From NCBI GenBank assembly GCA_003220955.1, contig QHTW01000104.1, forward strand, positions 1 to 8,916: DNA of 8,916 nucleotides. Direction: 5' to 3'. Shown here piece after piece: positions 1 through 5,392 of the stretch (within the stretch, counting starts at the first letter, position 1; each line of letters starts with the position of its first letter). A program made the translations under genes and the position numbers. The stretch comes from Gemmatimonadota bacterium. GTDB lineage: Bacteria; Gemmatimonadota; Gemmatimonadetes; Gemmatimonadales; GWC2-71-9. The notes beneath the pieces were generated by a model. It was not told where the DNA came from. It was given only the letters and a program-made list of their open reading frames with translations, and searched no databases.

Positions 1-464
1 TGAAGACGGTCTCGAGTCATCGATCGGTGCCGTTGTGGCCTCAACTCCGTGACGCTCTGCAGCGCTACCTGACCGAGCGTCCGCCGAGCAGACTGCTATT
101 CCCGAGTTTTCGGACTGGTAAGGAGGCGATGCTGACCGATTTCCGGAAGCTGCTCGATGTCGTCGCAATGAGGGCAGGCTGGGAGGAAGGAGACATCCGC
201 TCCAAGACGTTTCGGCACACCTACTGCGCCACTCGCCTACAGACGCTCGATGCTGGGGCGCCGGTCAGCACGTACACGGTCGCGCGGGAAATGGGTCACG
301 GCGGAGAGTCGATGGTCCGCAGGGTTTACGGACACCTTGGACAAGTCCGGCATCGCTCCGAGGCGGTGGAGTACCGTGTCGAACAACACGTTGCTAAGTT
401 AGGGACTCGGTTGGAGGCTCTACGTGGACTCGGTTTTGGCACCACCATTGGCACCAAGGCGTAG
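1..464 (+). CDS. Tyrosine recombinase/integrase, C-terminal catalytic part (5' end outside window)
   Basis: This is the C-terminal catalytic domain of a phage- or island-type tyrosine recombinase, which cuts and rejoins DNA at att sites through a 3'-phosphotyrosine. The frame is open from the left edge (first whole codon at 3). It begins with KTVSSHRSVPL, the usual stretch just after the first catalytic Arg, so the gene starts outside the window; the GTG at 27 is probably not the true start. Counting from that GTG as residue 1, visible active-site residues are K60 and R63 in KTFRHTY (the [H/K]xxR box, with Lys in place of the commoner His), H91 in MGHG, and the nucleophile Y101 in RRVYGHL. 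A tail of about 44 residues follows, which is normal. No truncation is visible. It lies 40 nt upstream of a tRNA gene, the usual neighbourhood of integrases. Whether the element is still mobile cannot be judged here. Confidence 0.88.
   Translation, partial: KTVSSHRSVPLWPQLRDALQRYLTERPPSRLLFPSFRTGKEAMLTDFRKLLDVVAMRAGWEEGDIRSKTFRHTYCATRLQTLDAGAPVSTYTVAREMGHGGESMVRRVYGHLGQVRHRSEAVEYRVEQHVAKLGTRLEALRGLGFGTTIGTKA
436..456 (+). repeat. 9-bp direct repeat TTGGCACCA, two copies 12 nt apart
   Basis: TTGGCACCA occurs at 436-444 and again at 448-456, at the very 3' end of the recombinase gene. Short direct repeats beside an integrase can be arm-type binding sites, but two copies inside coding sequence can also arise by chance or tandem duplication. 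The copies are seen directly; any function is speculation. Confidence 0.4.
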
Positions 465-504
465 AACTCTCGACCGAATCGGTAACTCGTTGTCGCAACA
501 CTAC

Positions 505-576
505 GCCACCGTAGCTCAGTGGTAGAGCTCTCGATTCGTAATCGAGCGGTCGTCGGTTCAAATCCGACCGGTGGCT
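505..576 (+). tRNA. tRNA-Thr (anticodon CGT)
   Basis: A full cloverleaf can be folded by eye. The acceptor stem GCCACCG (505-511) pairs perfectly with CGGTGGC (569-575). The D arm is GCTC/GAGC (514-517, 525-528). The anticodon stem CTCGA/TCGAG (530-534, 542-546) closes loop TTCGTAA with anticodon CGT at 537-539, which reads the threonine codon ACG. The T arm is GTCGG/CCGAC around TTCAAAT (552-568). The discriminator base is T576 and no CCA is encoded. No T-tract terminator follows; the leucine leader begins within about 60 nt. Confidence 0.96.
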
Positions 577-593
577 CTAGGTGTAACGTGCTC

Positions 594-622
594 TTGACAC
601 CGACAGGCATTTACGGAGATTG
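594..622 (+). promoter_or_regulatory. Possible sigma-70 promoter for the leu/ilv operon
   Basis: A perfect -35 hexamer TTGACA lies at 594-599, 17 nt after the tRNA. With 16-17 nt spacing the -10 falls at 616-622 (GAGATT or AGATTG), a weak match to TATAAT. This would start transcription near 628-631, giving an almost leaderless leader peptide (ATG at 634). Alternatively, transcription could come from the tRNA promoter upstream, because no terminator separates the tRNA from the leader. Only the -35 element is convincing. Confidence 0.35.
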
Positions 623-633
623 ATGGCTCGCAC

Positions 634-732
634 ATGACCGCCCAATTCGCGCTGCTGCTTAGCCTGGTCCTGCTCCTGAGCCTTACGCTGCTCAGGGGAG
701 GGTTCGAGGCGCGCGCGGAGGTAAGAGTCTAG
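634..732 (+). CDS. Leucine-rich leader peptide of the leu/ilv attenuator (32 aa)
   Basis: This 32-residue ORF starts at ATG 634 and stops at TAG 730. Residues 7-20 read LLLSLVLLLSLTLL, so 10 of 14 consecutive codons are leucine (six CTG, two CTC, two CTT). The ORF sits between a tRNA gene and leuA and is followed by an antiterminator/terminator pair, which fits a LeuL-type leader whose translation measures charged leucyl-tRNA. It contains no isoleucine and only three valines (residues 12, 30 and 32). GGAG at 615-618 is too far away to be its own ribosome site, but it is well placed for a four-codon ORF (ATG 623, stop TGA 635) that overlaps this ATG in an ATGA. Translation could therefore be coupled, or leaderless if the promoter at 594 is used. 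The hydrophobic run could also suggest a small membrane peptide, but the RNA context makes a leader more likely. Confidence 0.82.
   Translation: MTAQFALLLSLVLLLSLTLLRGGFEARAEVRV
673..700 (+). promoter_or_regulatory. Hairpin inside the Leu-codon run (possible pause structure)
   Basis: CTCCTGAGC (673-681) can pair with GCTCAGGGGAG (690-700) around an 8-nt loop, with two bulged G residues. It lies within the second half of the leucine codons, so a ribosome on those codons would melt it. In a classical attenuator this position is the pause hairpin. No T-tract follows, so it is not a terminator. Confidence 0.5.
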
Positions 733-777
733 AAGTCGCTCGAGAGTAGGACGAAGCAGCACCGGCGCCGCGAACCC
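700..777 (+). promoter_or_regulatory. Antiterminator of the leucine attenuator
   Basis: GGGTTCGAGGCGC (700-712), in the last codons of the leader peptide, is complementary to GCGCCGCGAACCC (765-777) at 12 of 13 positions; the only mismatch is A707 with G770. The second strand contains the whole left arm of the terminator (767-776), so the two structures exclude each other. Bases 701-710 copy the terminator's right arm (783-792) with one change. I infer that a ribosome stalled on the leucine codons leaves 700-712 free to form this helix and lets polymerase read into leuA. Confidence 0.75.
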
Positions 778-799
778 AAACAGGTTCGCGGCTTTTTTT
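767..799 (+). terminator. Intrinsic terminator (attenuator) upstream of leuA
   Basis: A perfect 10-bp stem is formed by GCCGCGAACC (767-776) and GGTTCGCGGC (783-792) with loop CAAACA, followed directly by seven T residues (793-799). It ends 19 nt before the leuA ATG and has no gene of its own to terminate on the plus strand except the leader peptide. It is therefore best read as the conditional terminator of an attenuator. Confidence 0.92.
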
Positions 800-818
800 A
801 CCACGAAGCGGGGGAACC

Positions 819-2372
819 ATGGCCAGGGATGTCATCATCTTCGATACCACGTTGCGCGACGGCGAGCAGGCGCCCGGGAATGCGATGTCAGCGGAAGCAA
901 AGCTGCGACTGGCACGCCAGCTCGATGCGCTCGGCGTCGACGTAATCGAAGCCGGCTTCCCCGCCGCCTCGCAAGGCGACCTGCGCGGCGTGCAGCAGGT
1001 TGCCGAGGCGGTCCAGCGTCCCATCATCGCCGCCCTGGCACGATGTCACGACGGCGATATCGACCGGGCGGCGGAAGCGCTCGCGCGGGCGGCGCGGAAG
1101 CGTATCCACGTGTTCATCGCGACGTCCGATCTCCACCTCGAACAGAAGCTGCGGATCGATCGCGCGACCTGCATCGAACGCGTCCGTTCCGCCGTCCGGC
1201 GCGCTCGCGGGTACACGCCGGACGTCGAATTCTCGGCGGAAGACGCGACGCGGAGCGACGTCGACTTCCTGGCCCGCGTCGTCCTCGTCGCCATCACCGA
1301 AGGGGCAACGACGATCAACCTGCCGGACACCGTCGGCTACACCACGCCGGCGGAGTACGCGGCGCTGTTCCGCACGATTCGCGAGCGCGTGCCCGAGACG
1401 GCGAACGTCGTGCTGAGCGCCCACTGCCACGACGACCTCGGCCTTGCGGTCGCCAACTCGCTCGCGGCGATCGAGGCTGGTGCCGGACAGGTCGAGTGCA
1501 CCGTCAACGGGATCGGGGAGCGGGCGGGCAACGCCGCGCTCGAGGAGATCGTCATGGCGGGCCGCACGCGCCCGCAGGTCCTCTCGTTCCGCTGCCGTGT
1601 CAACCCGCGCGAAATCATGCGCACCAGCCGGCTCTTGTCCCACGAAATCGGTGTGTTCCCGCAACCGAACAAGGCGATCGTCGGACGCAACGCGTTCGCC
1701 CACGAAGCGGGGATCCACCAGCACGGCGTGCTCCAGAACGGCCTCACGTACGAGATCATCGCGCCCGAGACGGTCGGCGCGGGCGGTTCGAGCATCGTGC
1801 TCGGCAAGCACTCCGGCCGGCACGCCCTCGAGCGCCGTTATCGCGAGCTCGGCTACGAGCCGGACGCGAACGCGATCGAGCAGCTGTACCAGGCGTTCAC
1901 GGCGCTCGCCGACAAGAAGCGGCAGATCCTGGATGAGGACCTGCTCACGCTGCTCCACGACGGATTCCATCGCGCGCCCGAGGTCTACAACCTCGCGCAG
2001 CTGCGCGTGACGTGCGGGACCGAGACGGCGACGGCCGAAGTGCGCATCGCCGGCCCGGGATTCAATGAACGCAGCGCCACGGCGAGTGGAAACGGACCGA
2101 TTGCGGCCGCGTTCGCGGCGGTCGGCGAGGCGGTCGGCCGCACGATCGAGGTACTCGATCTCTCGGTCCAATCGGTCACGCCGGGGCGCGACAGTCTGGG
2201 GCGCGTGCTGCTCCAGGTGCGCATCGACGGCAAGTCGCTCAGTGGTCACGGCGCGTCCACGGACATCGTCGAGGCGGGCGCGCGCGCGCTGCTCCACGCA
2301 CTGAACAAGGCTGACCACGCCGACGGGCTCGAGACGGCGGCGCTGAGCAGCAGCTATTACTGGGGAGTGTAG
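819..2372 (+). CDS. leuA: 2-isopropylmalate synthase
   Basis: LeuA condenses acetyl-CoA with 2-ketoisovalerate to 2-isopropylmalate, the first committed step of leucine synthesis in the cytosol. The 517-residue length is typical of the bacterial LeuA1 form. The TIM-barrel catalytic domain (about 1-275) shows FDTTLRDGEQAPG (8-20), the metal-binding HCH at 202-204 in AHCHDDLG, and NGIGERAGNA (230-239). The linker region has HEAGIHQ (295-301) and LGKHSGR (328-334). Residues from about 390 to 505 match the C-terminal LeuA allosteric domain that binds leucine, so feedback inhibition is expected in addition to attenuation. The ATG at 819 follows a G-rich ribosome site (GCGGGGGAACC) 19 nt after the attenuator. 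It is the first structural gene of the operon; ilvB starts 6 nt after its stop. The related homocitrate and citramalate synthases are less likely given the context. Confidence 0.96.
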   Translation: MARDVIIFDTTLRDGEQAPGNAMSAEAKLRLARQLDALGVDVIEAGFPAASQGDLRGVQQVAEAVQRPIIAALARCHDGDIDRAAEALARAARKRIHVFIATSDLHLEQKLRIDRATCIERVRSAVRRARGYTPDVEFSAEDATRSDVDFLARVVLVAITEGATTINLPDTVGYTTPAEYAALFRTIRERVPETANVVLSAHCHDDLGLAVANSLAAIEAGAGQVECTVNGIGERAGNAALEEIVMAGRTRPQVLSFRCRVNPREIMRTSRLLSHEIGVFPQPNKAIVGRNAFAHEAGIHQHGVLQNGLTYEIIAPETVGAGGSSIVLGKHSGRHALERRYRELGYEPDANAIEQLYQAFTALADKKRQILDEDLLTLLHDGFHRAPEVYNLAQLRVTCGTETATAEVRIAGPGFNERSATASGNGPIAAAFAAVGEAVGRTIEVLDLSVQSVTPGRDSLGRVLLQVRIDGKSLSGHGASTDIVEAGARALLHALNKADHADGLETAALSSSYYWGV

Positions 2373-2378
2373 CCGCCC

Positions 2379-4067
2379 ATGAGCGAACTGCTGACTGGTG
2401 CGCAGATCCTGCGCCGCACGCTCGCCGACGCGGGCGTGGAAGTAATGTTCGGGTATCCCGGCGGCGCAATCATGCCGTTTTACGACGCGCTCCACGGACA
2501 GGATGCCGTGCGTCACATCCTCGTACGCCATGAGCAAGCCGCGGCGCACGCCGCCGATGGCTACGCGCGCGCGGGCAATCGGGTCGGCGTGTGCGTCGCG
2601 ACGTCCGGGCCAGGCGCGACCAATCTCGTCACCGGCCTCGCCGCGGCGCACATGGACGGTTCGCCCGTGCTGGCGATCACCGGCCAGGTGGCGCGCCCCA
2701 TGCTCGGCCGCGACGCGTTTCAGGAGACCGACGTCGTGGGCGTGACGATGCCGGTGACGAAGCACAACGTGCTCGTCCGCGACGTCGCGGACCTCGCCGA
2801 CGATGTGCGAGAGGCCATGGCGATCGCGATGGCAGGGCGTCCCGGTCCGGTCCTCGTGGACGTCCCGAAGGACGTCCAGAACCAGAAGGCCGAATACAGG
2901 GTGTCAGGTGCCGGGGGTCAGGGGCCAGGGAAGCCCAGACATCTGACGCCCGACACCCAGGGCATCGAGGAGGCCATCCAGCACGCGGCACGCCTCATCG
3001 CCGAGGCCGAGCGTCCGCTGTTGATGATCGGCCGCGGCGTGATTGTCAGCGGCGCGTACGCCGAGGTGCGCAGGCTCGCCGAGCGGACCGGGATGCCGGT
3101 GATCACGACACTGCTCGGCATCAGCGGTTTCCCGCAAGAGCACCCGCTGCACCTCGGGATGCCGGGGATGCACGGTGAGGTGCACATCAACAAAGCCATC
3201 CAGGCGGCCGACCTGATCGTGGGGATCGGCCTGCGGTTCGACGATCGCGTGACCGGGAATACGGCCACGTTCGCGCCGCGCGCGAAGATCGTGCACATCG
3301 ATATCGAGGCGGCCGCCATCGGGCGCACGGTGGCTGTCGCGGTGGGAATCGTCGGCGACGCGCGCAGTGTCGTCCAGCGGCTCCTCGCCGCGGTCGAGCC
3401 GCGCAATTGCATGGCGTGGCGTACCGAGATCGGCGGCCTGATGCGACAGCGCGAGGAATCGTTCGCCGGAGGGTTGTCGCCCGATGTGATTCTCACCGCG
3501 CTCGCCGACGTTACGAGCGGGCGCTGCACGATCGTGTCTGACGTGGGCCAGCATCAGATGTGGATCGCGCAGCGCTATCCCTTCCAGCGGCCCAACACAC
3601 ACATCACATCCGGCGGCCTGGGCGCCATGGGCTTCGCGGTTCCGGCCGCGATGGGTGTGCACCTCGCTCGTCCCGACGAGCCGGTCTGGGCTCTTTCCGG
3701 CGACGGTGGATTTCAGATGAACATGGCCGAGATCGCCACTATGGTGCAGGAAGGTCTCGAGGTGAAGCTCGCGATCTTTAACAACGGCTTCCTCGGCATG
3801 GTGCGGCAGTGGCAGCAGTTCTTCCATGGTGGCCGCTATTCGAGCACGCCGATCTGGAGTCCCGATTATGTGAAGCTCGCCGCCGCCTACGGTATTCCGG
3901 GGTGGCGCGTCGACCACGCGAGCCAGGTCGAAGACGCGTTGCGTCGGGCCAACGAAACACCGGGTCCGGCATTGGTCGAGCTGGTGATCGAGCAGGAAGC
4001 CAACGTTTTCCCGATGATCGTCCCGGGGGGCTCGCTCTCCGAGCCACTCGAGGCGGCGCCAGCATGA
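2379..4067 (+). CDS. ilvB: Acetolactate synthase (AHAS) large catalytic subunit
   Basis: This ThDP- and FAD-dependent enzyme makes 2-acetolactate from two pyruvates, or 2-aceto-2-hydroxybutyrate from pyruvate and 2-ketobutyrate. The 562-residue length is normal. The N-terminal domain has FGYPGGAIMPFYDAL, the catalytic Glu at 52 (VRHEQAAAHAADGYARA) and GRDAFQETD (110-118). The central domain spans about 197-340. The C-terminal ThDP domain shows GDGGFQMNMAE (441-451) through NNGFLGMVRQWQ (468-479), whose Trp is the conserved substrate-specificity residue. The usual Pro of plant GQVP is Ala here (GQVA, 102-105), as I recall for E. coli IlvI. The odd part is the linker (about 174-194), which is Gly/Pro-rich, unlike the usual linker sequence, and is encoded by a palindromic repeat (see 2899-2958). 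The ATG at 2379 has GGGGAG 11 nt upstream. The stop overlaps the next ATG in an ATGA. Confidence 0.96.
   Translation: MSELLTGAQILRRTLADAGVEVMFGYPGGAIMPFYDALHGQDAVRHILVRHEQAAAHAADGYARAGNRVGVCVATSGPGATNLVTGLAAAHMDGSPVLAITGQVARPMLGRDAFQETDVVGVTMPVTKHNVLVRDVADLADDVREAMAIAMAGRPGPVLVDVPKDVQNQKAEYRVSGAGGQGPGKPRHLTPDTQGIEEAIQHAARLIAEAERPLLMIGRGVIVSGAYAEVRRLAERTGMPVITTLLGISGFPQEHPLHLGMPGMHGEVHINKAIQAADLIVGIGLRFDDRVTGNTATFAPRAKIVHIDIEAAAIGRTVAVAVGIVGDARSVVQRLLAAVEPRNCMAWRTEIGGLMRQREESFAGGLSPDVILTALADVTSGRCTIVSDVGQHQMWIAQRYPFQRPNTHITSGGLGAMGFAVPAAMGVHLARPDEPVWALSGDGGFQMNMAEIATMVQEGLEVKLAIFNNGFLGMVRQWQQFFHGGRYSSTPIWSPDYVKLAAAYGIPGWRVDHASQVEDALRRANETPGPALVELVIEQEANVFPMIVPGGSLSEPLEAAPA
2899..2958 (+). repeat. 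Imperfect palindromic GTCAGG-type repeat inside ilvB
   Basis: GGGTGTCAGGTGCCGG (2899-2914) and CTGACGCCCGACACCC (2943-2958) form inverted arms. The outer 7 bp pair perfectly (GGGTGTC/GACACCC), and 12 of 16 positions overall are Watson-Crick with two more G-T pairs. The centre contains GGGGGTCAGGGGCCAGGG, a run typical of dispersed intergenic repeats. The element stays in frame and encodes the IlvB interdomain linker, where length and sequence are free to vary. Being part of a repeat family is inferred from its look; no second copy is in the window. Confidence 0.6.
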
Positions 4068-5392
4068 GCGCCACGCGCCGAACCGTGACGGTGCAGCTGA
4101 ACAGCGACCTGCTGACACTCGGCCGCGCGTGCGGCGTCTTGCGCCGCCGCAATCAGCCGATTCGCGATTTCGCCGTGGATTCGCGCGGAGCGCCGGGCGT
4201 CTGGCGGATGTCATGTGAGATCGACGCGGATGACGCGACCGCCGACAACCTGGTTCTGCAAATCCAAAACGTGATCGGCGTCCGCAAGGCGACCATCACG
4301 GCCATTTCTTCCGGAGGCAACATGAGCGCAGCCGTGCGCGTGTATTACGAGAAGGACACCGATCCCGCGCGGTTACGGGACCGAGTGTTCGCGATCATCG
4401 GATACGGCAGTCAGGGGCACGCGCATGCGCAGAACCTGCGCGACAGCGGAGCCCGGGTCATCGTCGGATTGCGGGAGAGCGGCGCATCGTGGAAGCGCGC
4501 CACCGCGGATGGCCTCGAGGTGCGGCCGGTCGCCGAAGCTGCCCGCGCCGCCGACGTGATCATGATGCTCGTGCCGGACCAGGAGCAGCGCGCGGTCTAT
4601 GAAGCGGCGATCGCTCCCGCGCTCACCGCCGGCAAGACGCTGATGTTCGCGCACGGGTTCAACGTGCACTTCGGGGAGATCGCGCCGCCGCCCGGCGTCG
4701 ATGTCTCGATGATCGCGCCGAAGTCGCCCGGCCACCTGGTTCGCAGCGAGTATGAGGCGGGACGTGGGGTGCCCGGGCTGGTCGCGGTGCATCAAGACGC
4801 GAGTGGCCAGGCCCTCCCCAACGCGCTCGCGTATGCCACCGGAATCGGCTGCTCACGCGCCGGGGTGCTCGCCACGACGTTCGCGGAAGAGACCGAGACC
4901 GATCTGTTCGGTGAACAGGCCGTGCTGTGTGGCGGTGTCACCGCGCTGATCCAGGCCGGGTTCGAAACCCTCACAGAAGCCGGCTATGCTCCCGAGATGG
5001 CGTACTTCGAGTGTCTGCACGAGCTGAAGCTCATCGTGGACCTGATCTACCGCGGCGGGCTCAGCTTCATGCGGCATTCGATCAGCGATACGGCCGAGTA
5101 CGGGGATTTGACCAGGGGTGAGCGCGTGATCAGTCCCGCGGTCCGCGCGGAGATGCGGCGCTTGCTGGCCGACATTCGCAGCGGTGCCTTCGCGAAGGAG
5201 TGGATCGCCGAGTCTCGGGCGGGCGCGCCGCGCTTCAATGAGCTGCGTCGCAACGCGCAGCAGCACCCGATCGAGCAGGTCGGCGCACTGCTCCGGGCGA
5301 TGATGCCGTGGACAGAAGAGGGCAAGCGCGCAAAGCCGCAGGCGGCTCCAGCGCCGGTCCGCAAGCAGGAGCGGGAGAGCGCGCGCGCGTGA
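4064..5392 (+). CDS. ilvC: AHAS regulatory ACT domain (IlvN/IlvM-like) in one open frame with ketol-acid reductoisomerase (ilvN-ilvC)
   Basis: Residues 1-86 (4064-4321) are a small ACT domain like the short AHAS subunit IlvM. They begin at an ATG overlapping the ilvB stop, and no stop codon follows. From residue 87 (ATG 4322, 356 residues if translated alone) the frame is class I KARI. KARI uses NADPH and Mg to turn acetolactate into 2,3-dihydroxyisovalerate. In ilvC numbering, the Rossmann motif is GYGSQGHAHA (27-36), the cofactor loop GLRESGASW (49-57) fits NADPH, metal ligands are D194, E198, E230 and E234, and H111 and S255 are the other active-site residues. YRGG replaces the usual YEGG. 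The last 25 or so residues form an extra Ala/Pro/Lys/Arg tail. GGAGG four nt before ATG 4322 suggests that separate IlvC is also made. KARI is certain; whether the fusion is real needs read support, because a single indel in the ACT region could create it. Confidence 0.88.
   Translation: MSATRRTVTVQLNSDLLTLGRACGVLRRRNQPIRDFAVDSRGAPGVWRMSCEIDADDATADNLVLQIQNVIGVRKATITAISSGGNMSAAVRVYYEKDTDPARLRDRVFAIIGYGSQGHAHAQNLRDSGARVIVGLRESGASWKRATADGLEVRPVAEAARAADVIMMLVPDQEQRAVYEAAIAPALTAGKTLMFAHGFNVHFGEIAPPPGVDVSMIAPKSPGHLVRSEYEAGRGVPGLVAVHQDASGQALPNALAYATGIGCSRAGVLATTFAEETETDLFGEQAVLCGGVTALIQAGFETLTEAGYAPEMAYFECLHELKLIVDLIYRGGLSFMRHSISDTAEYGDLTRGERVISPAVRAEMRRLLADIRSGAFAKEWIAESRAGAPRFNELRRNAQQHPIEQVGALLRAMMPWTEEGKRAKPQAAPAPVRKQERESARA
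4313..4324 (+). promoter_or_regulatory. Internal ribosome binding site and ATG for separate ilvC
   Basis: GGAGG (4313-4317) lies 4 nt before the ATG at 4322, which begins MSAAVRVYYEKDTD, a normal KARI N-terminus. This is one of the best ribosome sites in the window. It would allow a 356-residue IlvC (4322-5392) to be made independently of the upstream ACT domain. The ATG is followed by A, giving an ATGA whose TGA is out of frame with the ACT domain. Confidence 0.7.

Noticed and set aside
580..601. Terminator after the tRNA (GGTGT ... ACACC)
   Set aside because: Only five base pairs, a 12-nt loop and no following T-tract.
326..610. Minus-strand ORF whose product contains PVGFEPTTARLRIESSTTELR
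   Set aside because: The motif comes from reading the reverse strand of the tRNA gene, a well-known false protein signature; the rest is antisense to the integrase end.
673..700. Second intrinsic terminator
   Set aside because: The stem is followed by a G-rich sequence with no T-tract, so it is better read as a pause hairpin.
577..804. Minus-strand ORF of 75 codons, rich in Gln and Lys
   Set aside because: It is the antisense of the leader peptide and terminator; the CAG codons are complements of the CTG leucine codons. It has no independent support.
577..818. T-box riboswitch upstream of leuA
   Set aside because: I see no T-box sequence or specifier loop, and the Leu-rich ORF with antiterminator and terminator explains the region better.
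888..2765. Long minus-strand ORF of 625 codons
   Set aside because: It lies opposite leuA and ilvB, has low-complexity Arg/His/Asp-rich composition and matches no family I recognise. It is a high-GC shadow frame.
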